NCBI RefSeq assembly: GCF_964036595.1
Contig: NZ_OZ038523.1
Span: 3,106,501 to 3,170,500, forward strand
DNA length: 64,000 bases
Reading direction: 5' to 3'
Source: Tenacibaculum sp. 190524A05c
GTDB taxonomy: Bacteria; Bacteroidota; Bacteroidia; Flavobacteriales; Flavobacteriaceae
In this document: one piece after another, positions 26,942 to 35,831 of the stretch
Layout of the letters: every line of letters starts with the position of its first letter
How positions within the stretch are numbered: the stretch's first letter is position 1
Made by a program: the position numbers and the translations under genes
Notes under the pieces: model-generated
Databases searched by the model: none
What the model was told of the DNA's origin: nothing
What the model saw: only the letters and a program-made list of their open reading frames with translations

Positions 26942-27616
26942 ATGGTAGATATTAGTGTTGTGTTAGTTGATGATCATGTTCTGGTTAGAGACGGAATTAG
27001 AGCCCTATTAGAAGATCAGGAAAAGATTAAAGTTATAGATGAAGCATCTAATGGAATTGATGCACTTAAAATAGTTGAAAAACTTAATGAATCTGTTGTT
27101 TTAATCGTAGATATTCGAATGCCTGAAATGAATGGAATTGAGGTTGTTCAAGAAATAAATACAACATTTAAAGATAAAGATATTAAGACATTAGTATTGT
27201 CTATGCACGATTCTGAAGAATACGTTGTGAAATCAATTCAAGCAGGAGCAGATGGGTATTTGTTAAAAGGATCGAGCAAAGAAGAATTTATAAAAGCTCT
27301 TAGTAAAATAGCCTCAGGAGATAAATATTTTAGTGGAGATGTTTCTGGAGCTATAATGAACAATTTCGTAAAAGGAGGATCAACAACAATTTCTGAAAGT
27401 AAACAAGAGCCTTCAAAGAATCCATTTAAACTCACAAAAAGAGAAAGTCAGATTCTTACATTAATTTTAGAATTGAAGAATAACAAAGACATTGCCGAAG
27501 AACTGAAAATAAGTAAACGAACTGTTGAGGTACATCGTTTTAACTTAATGAAAAAGTTGAATGTGAAAAATGTTATGGAGTTAAATAACAAGGCTAAAGA
27601 ATACAACTTAATCTAA
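26942..27616 (+). CDS. NarL/FixJ-type response regulator
   Basis: The regulator has a receiver domain with the acidic pocket (VVLVDDHVLVRDGI), the phosphoacceptor aspartate in LIVDIRMPEMNGIE, and KGSS as the conserved lysine region. A LuxR-type helix-turn-helix follows (LTKRESQILTLILELKNNKDIAEELKISKRTVEVHR). A TTG-initiated frame starts at 26921, but the ATG at 26942 (MVDISVVLVDDH) is the sensible start. It pairs with the preceding NarX-like kinase, 53 bases upstream. Confidence 0.9.
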   Translation: MVDISVVLVDDHVLVRDGIRALLEDQEKIKVIDEASNGIDALKIVEKLNESVVLIVDIRMPEMNGIEVVQEINTTFKDKDIKTLVLSMHDSEEYVVKSIQAGADGYLLKGSSKEEFIKALSKIASGDKYFSGDVSGAIMNNFVKGGSTTISESKQEPSKNPFKLTKRESQILTLILELKNNKDIAEELKISKRTVEVHRFNLMKKLNVKNVMELNNKAKEYNLI

Positions 27617-27622
27617 GAAAAA

Positions 27623-27652
27623 AAGGCAGTTTTCCTAGAAAACTACCTTTTC
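27623..27652 (+). terminator. Terminator of the nirB-nirD-DUF4202-kinase-regulator unit
   Basis: The stem AGG-C-AGTTTTC with GAAAACT-A-CCT (10 pairs, one C/A mismatch) and a three-base loop is followed by TTTT. Confidence 0.75.
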
Positions 27653-27695
27653 GAAACAAGTGAAAATAAAGTATATAATCTGCTTTACTTTTAAT

Positions 27696-28979
27696 TTATT
27701 TAGTTCCGTTTAAGAATTTTGGTTTGATAACTAACATAGCCCAAGCCCAGTTTTGGTTATCTGCAGCTAAATTCTCAGCTACACCTTTTAATTCATACAT
27801 TCCGTCTGAAGCAAACATATGAGAGTATCCTGCTACAATTGTAAATCCTTTAAATCCACGTTTGTAAACTAAGTCTACTTCAGTTCCTAATTGCTTTTCT
27901 CCGCTTCCTAATTCTTGTTCTCCGCTGAAGTTTAATACTTTAACCATTAAACTAGCTTTTTCATCTAATTTAAAGTTTGCACTCGCATGAATATCAAATA
28001 ATCCAACAGTATTTGCATGATTTCCTACATAGAAATAATCCATGAATCCATTAAACTTATGGTTTGTTCCGTACAAAGGGAAAAACGCAGAAGTAGCTGT
28101 AGCATCAGCTTCACTATCACCACTAATAATTTCTGCTCCTAAACCAACAGTTACTTTATCTGATACTTTATATTTAGCTTCTAAACCAGCTAAATAACCA
28201 CTTTCTACATCTTGATAATTGGCACCATAAATTGCTCTACCTGTTTGTAAAAATCCGTTTGCTTCAAGAGCTAAAGCGCCGGTTTTATATTTTAAATGTG
28301 TTCCAAAAGTTTGTAAATACACCGTTTCATTTAAATTAAGGCTATGGTTTTCAAATCCGTTATTCATGAATAATAAGCTTCCCGAGAATTTATCCCAACC
28401 TTTATGCAAGTGTAACATTTGCATAACTTTATAAGTGAAGAATCCAGAAGTATTGAAATTATTACCCACATTAACAAAACCACCTGCATTTTCATGATCT
28501 TGATTAAATGCTAATGCTAAATCAGCTGAAAAAGAGTCTTTCTTATATTTTAATAAAGCTGCATCATGATTTCTACCTTGCTGTGCCCAATCTAATCCAC
28601 CTAGAATTCTTTGGTCATCATAAGATAAAACTTGTCTACCTAATTTAGTTGAAAATCCTCCTCCTAAACCAATTTCTGCCCAAGCTTGGAATACCGCGAA
28701 AGAATTGTTTTGATCGTTTGGTAAGATTTGACGATTTTCTCCCCAAACAAATACATCTTGTAAGCTTAAAAAGAATTTATATGATTCGGTTTTGTAACCA
28801 GCGTTTAATCGAATACGAGTTGCTACGCTTAATCCAGGTTCTGCACTTTCTGGGATAATACTTCCAAAACCATGTCTAAATTCTGTTCGAGGTCTAAATT
28901 CACCGCTTAAAGAAAATTGCGCTTCGGCAATATTCATAGTCATTACAAATAGTCCGAATAAAAGAAGTTTGTTTTTCAT
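27696..28979 (-). CDS. Outer-membrane porin, alginate-export type
   Basis: The 427-residue protein has a signal peptide (LLLFGLFVMTMNIAEAQ) and a beta-barrel of the alginate_exp family: FSLSGEFRPRTEFRHGFGS at the start, GRQVLSYDDQRILGGLDWAQQGRNHDA, and a C-terminal strand ending in FLNGTK. It is the last gene of the nitrate importer operon, so it most likely serves as the outer-membrane channel for nitrate or nitrite rather than alginate. Confidence 0.85.
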   Translation of the reverse strand: MKNKLLLFGLFVMTMNIAEAQFSLSGEFRPRTEFRHGFGSIIPESAEPGLSVATRIRLNAGYKTESYKFFLSLQDVFVWGENRQILPNDQNNSFAVFQAWAEIGLGGGFSTKLGRQVLSYDDQRILGGLDWAQQGRNHDAALLKYKKDSFSADLALAFNQDHENAGGFVNVGNNFNTSGFFTYKVMQMLHLHKGWDKFSGSLLFMNNGFENHSLNLNETVYLQTFGTHLKYKTGALALEANGFLQTGRAIYGANYQDVESGYLAGLEAKYKVSDKVTVGLGAEIISGDSEADATATSAFFPLYGTNHKFNGFMDYFYVGNHANTVGLFDIHASANFKLDEKASLMVKVLNFSGEQELGSGEKQLGTEVDLVYKRGFKGFTIVAGYSHMFASDGMYELKGVAENLAADNQNWAWAMLVIKPKFLNGTK

Positions 28980-28989
28980 ACTAAGGTTT

Positions 28990-29817
28990 TTAATGTTCTA
29001 AAAAATCTATTAAGTGTTTTCTGTATTTATAATAATCGTCATGTTCAAGAACTGTCTTTCTTGTTCTTGGTCTTTCAAAATCGATTTCTAAAATATCTCC
29101 AATTTTAGCTTTTGGCCCACTAGTCATCATTACCACTCTATCCGCTAGAAAAATTGCTTCATCAACATCATGAGTAATCATTACTGCTGTAATTTTTTCT
29201 TTGTTCCAGATTTCAATTAGAATATCTTGAAGCTCACCTCTGGTTAAGGAATCTAGCATTCCAAAAGGTTCATCTAACAATAAAACTTTCGGTTTAATGG
29301 CAAATGCTCTTGCAATACCAACTCTCTGTTGCATTCCTTGTGATAATTCGCTAGCTTTTTTATGAAAAGCATCTTCCAGTCCTACTTTTTGTAGGTAATA
29401 CTTTGCAATATCATTTCGCTGCTTTTTTGTAGCATGAGGAAATACTTGATTAACGCCCAATAAAACATTTTGTAAAGAAGTCATCCATGGCATTAAGCTA
29501 GGAGCTTGGAAAATTACACCTCTATCTGGTCCTGGTCCTTTAATAGGATTTCCTAGAACAGATATACTTCCTCCTGTAATTTCGTTTAAACCAGCTATCA
29601 TAGAAAGCATAGTTGTTTTTCCACAACCAGAATGACCGATTATGGTAACAAACTCTTCTTTCATTATTTGAAGGTTCAGATCTTCAAGGACGATGTAGTC
29701 TCCTTTAGGAGTTGGATATACCTTTTTAAGGTTTTTTAAATCCAACATTAACTCTTTAGTCTCTATTTCGGGGGTGTTTTGAGTTATTATATGTGTGTCT
29801 GCTTCTAATATACTCAT
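28990..29817 (-). CDS. nrtD: Nitrate ABC transporter ATP-binding protein
   Basis: The 275-residue ATPase has Walker A GHSGCGKTTM, the signature SQGMQQRVGIARAFA and Walker B VLLLDEPFGMLDS, in the nitrate/sulfonate/taurine (NrtD/SsuB) branch. It is the second of two related ATPase genes, 18 bases after the first, so the importer probably has a heterodimeric motor as in cyanobacterial NrtCD. It lacks the substrate-binding-like extension of cyanobacterial NrtC. Confidence 0.88.
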   Translation of the reverse strand: MSILEADTHIITQNTPEIETKELMLDLKNLKKVYPTPKGDYIVLEDLNLQIMKEEFVTIIGHSGCGKTTMLSMIAGLNEITGGSISVLGNPIKGPGPDRGVIFQAPSLMPWMTSLQNVLLGVNQVFPHATKKQRNDIAKYYLQKVGLEDAFHKKASELSQGMQQRVGIARAFAIKPKVLLLDEPFGMLDSLTRGELQDILIEIWNKEKITAVMITHDVDEAIFLADRVVMMTSGPKAKIGDILEIDFERPRTRKTVLEHDDYYKYRKHLIDFLEH

Positions 29818-29835
29818 TTTTAATCTTTTTTGAAA

Positions 29836-30678
29836 TTATACTCTTACAAAACTCTTAGGAGTTAAATCTGGTAAAACATAATTGTTTTGTTGTTCAGATT
29901 TTCTCTCTTCACCTATATCCATTAGATATTCAATTATTGCATTACGAGTTTTCTTGTAACTTGCATTATCATTTAAATCTGTTTTATCTCGAGGTCTTTC
30001 AATATCTATTTTGAATTCTGGGCCTAAAGTTGCATTGGGTCCTGGACGCAAAGGAATAATACGATCAGCCATGTAAATTCCTTCATCAACATCATTCGTA
30101 ATAAGTAATGCAGTTCTTTTATCCTTTCCCCAAATATTTAAAATTTGATCTTGGAGATTTCCTCTCGTTAAAGCATCTAAAGCTCCTAAAGGTTCATCCA
30201 TAATAATCATATCTGGTTTCATTGCTAGCGCACGAGCCACCGCAACACGTTGGCGCATACCACCGGATAATTCTTTTGGTAATTTATTTATCGCTGGAGT
30301 TAATCCAACCATTTCTATATAGTGAGCAGCTTTTCTTTTCCAAACTGCTTTTTCTCTTTTTGGAAATGCTTCTTTCACAGCCATTAATACATTTTGACCT
30401 ACAGTTAGCCATGGCAACAATGAGTAATTTTGGAAAATTACACCTCTATCATGACTAGTTCCTTTAACAGGTTCTCCTTTGAACAAAACTTCACCGCTTG
30501 TAGGCTCAAGTAGGCCATTGATTAAATTTACTAGCGTTGTTTTACCACTACCTGTAAATCCTACGATGGCTACAAATTCTCCTTCTTCAATTGATAAATT
30601 GATATCTGAAAGAACTTCTGTTTTATGTTTACCTTCTCCGTAAGTTTTATTGATGTTTTTTAATTCTAAATACGCCAT
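29836..30678 (-). CDS. nrtC: Nitrate ABC transporter ATP-binding protein
   Basis: The 280-residue ATPase has Walker A GFTGSGKTTL, the signature LSGGMRQRVAVARALA and Walker B MIIMDEPLGALDA. It is similar to its neighbour at 28990. The C-terminus (NNYVLPDLTPKSFVRV) extends beyond the core but is not a binding-protein domain. The names nrtC and nrtD for the two ATPases are by position. It starts 22 bases after the permease gene. Confidence 0.88.
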   Translation of the reverse strand: MAYLELKNINKTYGEGKHKTEVLSDINLSIEEGEFVAIVGFTGSGKTTLVNLINGLLEPTSGEVLFKGEPVKGTSHDRGVIFQNYSLLPWLTVGQNVLMAVKEAFPKREKAVWKRKAAHYIEMVGLTPAINKLPKELSGGMRQRVAVARALAMKPDMIIMDEPLGALDALTRGNLQDQILNIWGKDKRTALLITNDVDEGIYMADRIIPLRPGPNATLGPEFKIDIERPRDKTDLNDNASYKKTRNAIIEYLMDIGEERKSEQQNNYVLPDLTPKSFVRV

Positions 30679-30700
30679 TTTCTCCTGCTTTTTTTAACTA

Positions 30701-31807
30701 TTAAATTCCGTCACTTTTGTTGAAAGAAACCATGTTTTGTATGGTTAGCATGAATCGATCTAATAAGAATCCAATAATTCCAATAACGAACATGGCAACT
30801 ATAATTTTTGAGTTAGAATCGTTAGCTCCATTTTGGAATTCTTCCCATACAAATAAGCCTAATCCTGGACTTTGTGCTAATAATTCAATTGCAATTAGTA
30901 CCATCCAAGCGACTGATAATGTAATTCGTAGACCCGTAAAAATTAATGGTAATGACGATGGAAGTATTACTTTGAATACTTTTTGTAATGGTCCAAGTTT
31001 TAAAACTTTAGCTACATTAATAAAGTCTTTGTCAACTGTAGAAACACCTACCGCAGTATTTACTAAAGTTGCCCACATGGCACATAATCCAACGCTTATA
31101 AAAGAAATAATGAATGAATTGTCTGTGCTCGTTCCGATGAGTAAGGTTTTTACAATCATAAAAACTAATAAGTACCAAACTACTGGAGAAACTGGTTTGA
31201 AAATTTGAATGAACCAATTAAAAGCACTTCTTAATTTCTCACTTAAACCTATCACAATTCCAATAGGTACAGCGATAAATAAGGCCAATAAAAATCCAGC
31301 AAATACAGTTTTTAAACTTGTAAGAACAATGTCTACGAAAGATGGTCTACCTGTATATACAATAGGATCCTTTCCTAGAGCTACTCTTGTAGCATTTAAA
31401 GAAGCTGTTTTACTTGCAAAGTCAGCTTTATCTTTTGTAATTACATAATGATCTTGAATTAAAGTTTGAAGCGAAGACCAAACTTGACTTGGAGATGGTA
31501 ATGTATTGGTTTGGCAATCTGTACCACCTGAAGCAAAACAAGCCTTAAGTTGATCCGCAGCCAATTGCCCTTGATCTGCTAATGTTTTTTCTATTCTAAA
31601 ATTGATTTCTCTTTGACGTAATGCCTCTGCACCGATGTACCATACTCCAATGAAACTTATAATTGAAATAAGAGGTATGATTGCTTTTTGAAAAATTGTT
31701 ACAAGGTCAAGTCTTGGGAGTTTGATTTTGAATTTAGAAATAGCATTCTTAATTCCTTCAGCCCATTTTGCTTCTGCAGATTTATTTACTGTTACACTTT
31801 GTTTCAT
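30701..31807 (-). CDS. nrtB: Nitrate ABC transporter permease
   Basis: The 368-residue permease has the BPD_transp_1 fold. The EAA-like loop motif is near FINVAKVLKLGPLQKVFKVILPSSLPLIFTGLRIT, with five or six membrane helices, one early (IISFIGVWYIGAEALR) and the rest at about 165-350. An inserted periplasmic loop after the first helix carries CFASGGTDC. It lies in the nrtABCD operon, 17 bases after nrtA. Confidence 0.9.
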   Translation of the reverse strand: MKQSVTVNKSAEAKWAEGIKNAISKFKIKLPRLDLVTIFQKAIIPLISIISFIGVWYIGAEALRQREINFRIEKTLADQGQLAADQLKACFASGGTDCQTNTLPSPSQVWSSLQTLIQDHYVITKDKADFASKTASLNATRVALGKDPIVYTGRPSFVDIVLTSLKTVFAGFLLALFIAVPIGIVIGLSEKLRSAFNWFIQIFKPVSPVVWYLLVFMIVKTLLIGTSTDNSFIISFISVGLCAMWATLVNTAVGVSTVDKDFINVAKVLKLGPLQKVFKVILPSSLPLIFTGLRITLSVAWMVLIAIELLAQSPGLGLFVWEEFQNGANDSNSKIIVAMFVIGIIGFLLDRFMLTIQNMVSFNKSDGI

Positions 31808-31824
31808 GATTGTAGGTTTTAATT

Positions 31825-33222
31825 TTATTCGTCCTTATTACCTATTTTGAAGCTATTGATATACGCGATTGGATCTTTAGCATCGTATTTTTTTCCATCT
31901 ATAAAGTCGTTTGTAGATGGTTTGTATCCGTCAGTTTCTGGAATATCAGCTGCAGGAATATGCCCTTCTTCAACTAAAAGAGTAGCTGCTTTTTTCCAGA
32001 TATCTGGTCTGTAAATTTTCTTGATCGTTTCTGAATACCATTCAGTAGATTTTTTCTCTGGAATTTGTCCCCAACGACGCATTTGAGTTAAGAACCAAAT
32101 ACCGTCAGAATAGAAAGGATACGTAGCATTGTATTTATAGAATACATTGAAATCTGGCATCTCTCTTTTATTTCCTTTTTCGAATTCAAAAGTTCCTGTC
32201 ATAGAATTTGCTAATACCGATTCTGGTGCTCCTACATATTGTGGTTTAGATAAAATTTGAACAGCTTCTTTTCTGTTTCCTGGTTCATCTAACCATTTAC
32301 CTGCTCTAATTAAAGCTTTAGTTACTGCAACCGCTGTATTCGGATTTTCATCAATGAACTTTTTAGTCATTACAAATACCTTTTCTGGGTTGTTTTTCCA
32401 GATATCGTAGTTTGTAGTTACAGGAACTCCAATTCCTTTAAAAACAGCTTGTTGGTTCCAAGGTTCTCCTACACAGTATCCGTAAATTGTACCTGATTCT
32501 AAGGTTGCTGGCATTTGTGGCGGTGGAGTTACTGATAATAATACTTCAGCATCAATTTGCCCTTGTACATTATCTGCAGTATACATTCCCGGGTGAATTC
32601 CAGCTGCAGCTAACCAATAACGAATCTCGTAGTTATGAGTAGATACAGGAAATACCATTCCCATTTTAAAAGCTTTACCAGATTTTTTGTAATCTTCAAT
32701 AACAGGCTTTAGAGCATCTGCTTTAATCGGATGAATTGGCTTTCCATCTTCTCCTGCTGGAATATTTGGTTTCATTTTAGACCAAACGTCGTTTGATACT
32801 GTAATTCCATTTCCATTAAGGTCCATAGAAAATGCAGTAACTAATTCAGCTTGTCTACCAAATCCAGCTCCAGCCGCAATAGGTTGTCCTGCTAGCATAT
32901 GTGAGCCATCTAATTGTCCATCAATTACTCTATCTAAAACATTCTTCCAGTTCGATTGAGCTTCAACAGAAACAAATAAACCTTCATCTTCAAAGAATCC
33001 TTTTTCCTTGGCGATAGCCAAAGGAGCCATATCTGTTAATTTTATAAAACCAAATGTTAATTGAGGTTTTTCAATATCTAAAGTCTTTGTTTTAGAGACT
33101 TCTTTTTTCTCTTCAACTTTTGCTTCTGCTTCTTTCTTTTCTTTTCCTCCACATGAGATAAGAAAAACAGTAGCACATAATATCAAAATAGATTTGTCTA
33201 GTAAAGATTTTATTTTTTTCAT
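31825..33222 (-). CDS. nrtA: NrtA/CmpA-family nitrate-binding lipoprotein
   Basis: The protein is a periplasmic solute-binding lipoprotein: signal [24 protein letters not shown] with the lipobox cysteine, a charged linker rich in E and K, then the NrtA/CmpA fold ([44 protein letters not shown]). An open frame begins at 33261, but the ATG at 33222 gives a proper signal peptide, and a palindromic operator occupies the sequence in between, so 33222 is chosen. It is the first gene of the nrtABCD-porin operon. Confidence 0.92.
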   Translation of the reverse strand: MKKIKSLLDKSILILCATVFLISCGGKEKKEAEAKVEEKKEVSKTKTLDIEKPQLTFGFIKLTDMAPLAIAKEKGFFEDEGLFVSVEAQSNWKNVLDRVIDGQLDGSHMLAGQPIAAGAGFGRQAELVTAFSMDLNGNGITVSNDVWSKMKPNIPAGEDGKPIHPIKADALKPVIEDYKKSGKAFKMGMVFPVSTHNYEIRYWLAAAGIHPGMYTADNVQGQIDAEVLLSVTPPPQMPATLESGTIYGYCVGEPWNQQAVFKGIGVPVTTNYDIWKNNPEKVFVMTKKFIDENPNTAVAVTKALIRAGKWLDEPGNRKEAVQILSKPQYVGAPESVLANSMTGTFEFEKGNKREMPDFNVFYKYNATYPFYSDGIWFLTQMRRWGQIPEKKSTEWYSETIKKIYRPDIWKKAATLLVEEGHIPAADIPETDGYKPSTNDFIDGKKYDAKDPIAYINSFKIGNKDE

Positions 33223-33229
33223 TTTAAAG

Positions 33230-33266
33230 CTTTTATACGTATTAGTACTTAGTTTTGACAAATATA
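33230..33266 (-). promoter_or_regulatory. nrtA promoter region with the nitrate-block palindrome
   Basis: Read toward nrtA, AAGTACTAATACGT (33250 to 33237) has the same A(A/C)GTA-N4-TAC(T/G)T form as at nirB, nas and the Crp gene. A better -7 element, TATATTTG, lies upstream at 33266-33259, so here the palindrome may sit just inside the transcript. Two TACTTATA direct repeats lie further upstream. Confidence 0.5.
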
Positions 33267-33324
33267 TAAGTAGTGTATAAGTATGAGCATGCTATAAAAC
33301 AGGGAAGAACATCTTTTTACGACA

Positions 33325-33352
33325 TAAAAAAAACTGCGAAAAAGCAGTTTTT
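33325..33352 (-). terminator. Terminator of the Crp/Fnr gene
   Basis: The 9-bp stem AAAAACTGC with GCAGTTTTT, read on the minus strand, is followed by TTTTTTT. It separates the Crp/Fnr gene from nrtA. Confidence 0.85.
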
Positions 33353-33381
33353 GAAGTAATGATAAAATATGATGTGTTTTT

Positions 33382-34107
33382 TTAACTATCTAGAAAGAAA
33401 TTATGCTGACTTATTTCAGCTTTCAAAGCATCAACATCAAAAATACTTATATGTCTAGCTCGTGTGTTTATAAGCCCTTCCTTTTTTAGGCTAGAAAATG
33501 TTCTAATAACTTGTTCTTCTGTTGTTCCTGCATAATCTGCATATTCTTTTCGAGAAAGAGTTAAGTTCAAGAATCCATCTGTGGTTCCAAATTTTCTATT
33601 GATATATAATAAGGTATCAATTACACGTTCACGAACTGTCATCTGAGAAATAGTCTTTACTTTATTTTCACTTCTGTTCAATTCATTGGCATAAAATAGC
33701 ATCATGTCATAAGACAGTTTAGCGTTATTCAACAAAGCTTCTTGTAGATGTTCTTTTGAGAAAGAACATAATAACGTATCCTCTAAGGCAATTGCTCCAA
33801 TAGGATAATATTCTTCGGTTCCAAATCCTCTATGACCAATAATTTCCCCTTCTTTAGCGAAACGAACAATTTGTTCTCTTCCGTTTATTCCGGTTCTAAA
33901 AACTTTAGCTTTCCCTTCCATAATAATGAAAAGGCCATTTACAAGTGCACCTTCCATAATAAATTGTTGTCCCTTTTTACATTTTAAAATCTTTTTGTTT
34001 TCAATCAATTTTAGATGATTTCCTTTAATCAGATTGCTGTTGATAATACAATTAATATTATTACAATCTAAGCAAGAACTATTATGGTTTTTTACGTTTT
34101 TATGCAA
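33382..34107 (-). CDS. Crp/Fnr-family transcriptional regulator of the nitrate block
   Basis: The 241-residue protein has a cyclic-nucleotide-binding-like beta roll (IMEGKAKVFRTGINGREQIVRFAKEGEIIGHRGF) and a C-terminal winged helix with the recognition helix in RKEYADYAGTTEEQVIRTFSSLKKEGLI. The N-terminus carries CLDCNNINC (C-x2-C-x4-C) and a further central cysteine (LLCSFS), which recalls FNR-type iron-sulfur ligation, though the spacing differs from FNR. It lies between nitrate uptake genes and the molybdenum cofactor operon. Its own promoter carries the same palindrome as nirB, nrtA and nas, so it is the obvious candidate to bind that site and autoregulate. Confidence 0.88.
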   Translation of the reverse strand: MHKNVKNHNSSCLDCNNINCIINSNLIKGNHLKLIENKKILKCKKGQQFIMEGALVNGLFIIMEGKAKVFRTGINGREQIVRFAKEGEIIGHRGFGTEEYYPIGAIALEDTLLCSFSKEHLQEALLNNAKLSYDMMLFYANELNRSENKVKTISQMTVRERVIDTLLYINRKFGTTDGFLNLTLSRKEYADYAGTTEEQVIRTFSSLKKEGLINTRARHISIFDVDALKAEISQHNFFLDS

Positions 34108-34129
34108 AAGAATGACTTTTTAGAAAGTT

Positions 34130-34150
34130 AAAAAGTACGTAATTATACTT
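34130..34150 (-). promoter_or_regulatory. Crp/Fnr gene promoter with the nitrate-block palindrome
   Basis: Read toward the gene: AAGTATAATTACGT (34150 to 34137) sharing its last T with TACTTTTT (34137 to 34130), a one-mismatch TAnnTTTG -7 element. The site is 29 bases before the start codon, close to the 25-28 bases at nas and nirB. Confidence 0.6.
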
Positions 34151-34281
34151 ATTAAATAAACTTTTCCCTACACTTTTCAGGAATCAATAATATATCATAG
34201 TTGAATTTTTAATATGTCATTTTAGAACTATGATTTTTAACATATTATCATGAAGTTAAATTAGTTTGGTTTTTATTAAAC

Positions 34282-34305
34282 CGTTATATTTATCAGGATA
34301 TAACG
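34282..34305 (+). promoter_or_regulatory. ModE-type operator in front of moeA
   Basis: CGTTATAT, eight bases, ATATAACG is a perfect inverted repeat with the arm sequence and 24-base span of classical ModE operators of proteobacteria. It lies seven bases before the moeA start, and a ModE-like helix-turn-helix protein is encoded as the second gene of the same operon. Autogenous, molybdate-linked repression is the expected role. Confidence 0.75.
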
Positions 34306-34312
34306 TAATACT

Positions 34313-35491
34313 ATGATTTCTATTGATGAAGCTATTTCGATAGTGAAAAATAACAGTAAAACTTTACAGGAGTTTAAAACAATAAAAGTGGAAAAAGCTT
34401 TTGGTTATCTGTTAGCAGAAGATATTGTCTCACCAATTGATATGCCTCCATTCAGACAATCTGCAATGGATGGATATGCAATTTCCAGTGGAACGTTTTC
34501 TACTTATACAATTATTGGAGAAGTAAAGGCTGGTGATTCAATTAATCCTGAATTAAAGCCAGGTGAAGCTGTAAGGATTTTCACTGGAGCTGCTGTTCCC
34601 GATACTGCTGATGTTATTTTGATTCAAGAAAAGGTTACGGTTAAGGATAATGAATTGTACACGGAAGAAGAATTTAAGATAGCACAAAACATTCGTCCGA
34701 AAGGAGAGCAAGTTCAAAAGGGAGAAGTGGCTTTACAAAAAGGAGCTAAAATTGTTCCTGCAACAGTTGGTTATTTATACTCTTTAGGAATAGATGAAGT
34801 TTCAGTTATTAAGAAACCTAGCGTTGCGATTGTTAGTACAGGAAATGAGTTGATAGAAGCTGGAGAAGAGCTAAAACATGGGCAGATTTATGAGAGTAAT
34901 TCTGCAATGTTAACTAGTGCTTTGTACAGTTTGAAGTTTTATGAGACCAAAGTGTATAAAATCGAAGACAATTACGAGGCGACTTTAAGTACTTTGCGAA
35001 CTGTTTTAGAAAACCATGCTTTGGTTTTAATTACAGGAGGTATTTCTGTTGGAGAATATGATTTTGTTGGTAGAGCTTTAAAAGAACTCGAGGTTAATGA
35101 GTTGTTTTATAAAGTAAAACAAAAACCGGGTAAGCCTTTGTTTTATGGTAAAAAAGATGAAACTCAAATTTTTGCGCTTCCTGGAAATCCGGCTGCATCA
35201 TTGAGTTGTTTCTATATATACGCATATATAGTTCTTCAAAAAATGATGGGTAAAACTACTCTCGAACTACCAAGAGTCGAATCAAATGCATTGAATTCAT
35301 TTATTAAAAAAGGAGATCGCCCTCAGTTTTTAAAAGCCATTTATAATGATGGAAAAGTGGAATTATTAGAAGGTCAAAATTCTTCGATGTTGCAAACTTT
35401 TGCTGTGAGTAATGCCTTGGTTTTTGTTCCAGGAGAAGTTTCAGAGATTTCAATAAATGATAAGGTAGAAACAATTTTATTACCTGTGTAA
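34313..35491 (+). CDS. moeA: Molybdopterin molybdenumtransferase
   Basis: The 392-residue enzyme inserts molybdate into adenylylated molybdopterin. Typical stretches are DMPPFRQSAMDGYAI (about 43-57), VRIFTGAAVPDTADVILIQEKV, the MoCF-fold ALVLITGGISVGEYDFVGRAL, and QKPGKPLFYGKK...FALPGNPAASLSCFY. It is complete and is the first gene of the cofactor operon that supplies the nitrate reductase. Confidence 0.95.
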   Translation: MISIDEAISIVKNNSKTLQEFKTIKVEKAFGYLLAEDIVSPIDMPPFRQSAMDGYAISSGTFSTYTIIGEVKAGDSINPELKPGEAVRIFTGAAVPDTADVILIQEKVTVKDNELYTEEEFKIAQNIRPKGEQVQKGEVALQKGAKIVPATVGYLYSLGIDEVSVIKKPSVAIVSTGNELIEAGEELKHGQIYESNSAMLTSALYSLKFYETKVYKIEDNYEATLSTLRTVLENHALVLITGGISVGEYDFVGRALKELEVNELFYKVKQKPGKPLFYGKKDETQIFALPGNPAASLSCFYIYAYIVLQKMMGKTTLELPRVESNALNSFIKKGDRPQFLKAIYNDGKVELLEGQNSSMLQTFAVSNALVFVPGEVSEISINDKVETILLPV

Positions 35492-35492
35492 T

Positions 35493-35831
35493 ATGAGTTA
35501 TAAGATTAAAAGTAGAATTTGGATAGAATCCAACCAAAATGTTTTTCTAGGTGAAGGACGAATTGAATTGTTAAAAGCAATTCAGAAAACAGGATCTTTA
35601 TCTAAAGCTGCTAAATCCTTAAACTTATCTTACAAAAAAGCATGGCATCTTTTAGATGCAGTAAATAAATCAGCTAAAAAACCAGTAACTGTAAATGCAA
35701 TTGGTGGTGCTAATGGAGGAGGTACACAGTTAACAGATTATGGTAAATCTTTAATTGTTGTTTTTGAAGATATAAATAAGAGTTGTTGGGAGTTTTTAGA
35801 CAATCAATTAAAAAAGATAGAAGGAGTTTAA
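35493..35831 (+). CDS. modE: ModE-like DNA-binding protein without a molybdate-binding domain
   Basis: The 112 residues are the N-terminal LysR-like winged helix of ModE only: GEGRIELLKAIQKTGSLSKAAKSLNLSYKKAWHLLDAVN, then PVTVNAIGGANGGGTQLTDYGKSLI. The C-terminal molbindin (Di-Mop) domain of full ModE is absent, so molybdate sensing must use another route or a partner. It starts one base after moeA and ends overlapping the next start codon. The ModE-type palindrome before moeA is its likely target. Confidence 0.88.
   Translation: MSYKIKSRIWIESNQNVFLGEGRIELLKAIQKTGSLSKAAKSLNLSYKKAWHLLDAVNKSAKKPVTVNAIGGANGGGTQLTDYGKSLIVVFEDINKSCWEFLDNQLKKIEGV

Noticed and set aside
33223..33261. N-terminal extension of NrtA
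   Set aside because: It would place extra residues before a perfect lipoprotein signal and overlaps the palindrome shared with other nitrate promoters.
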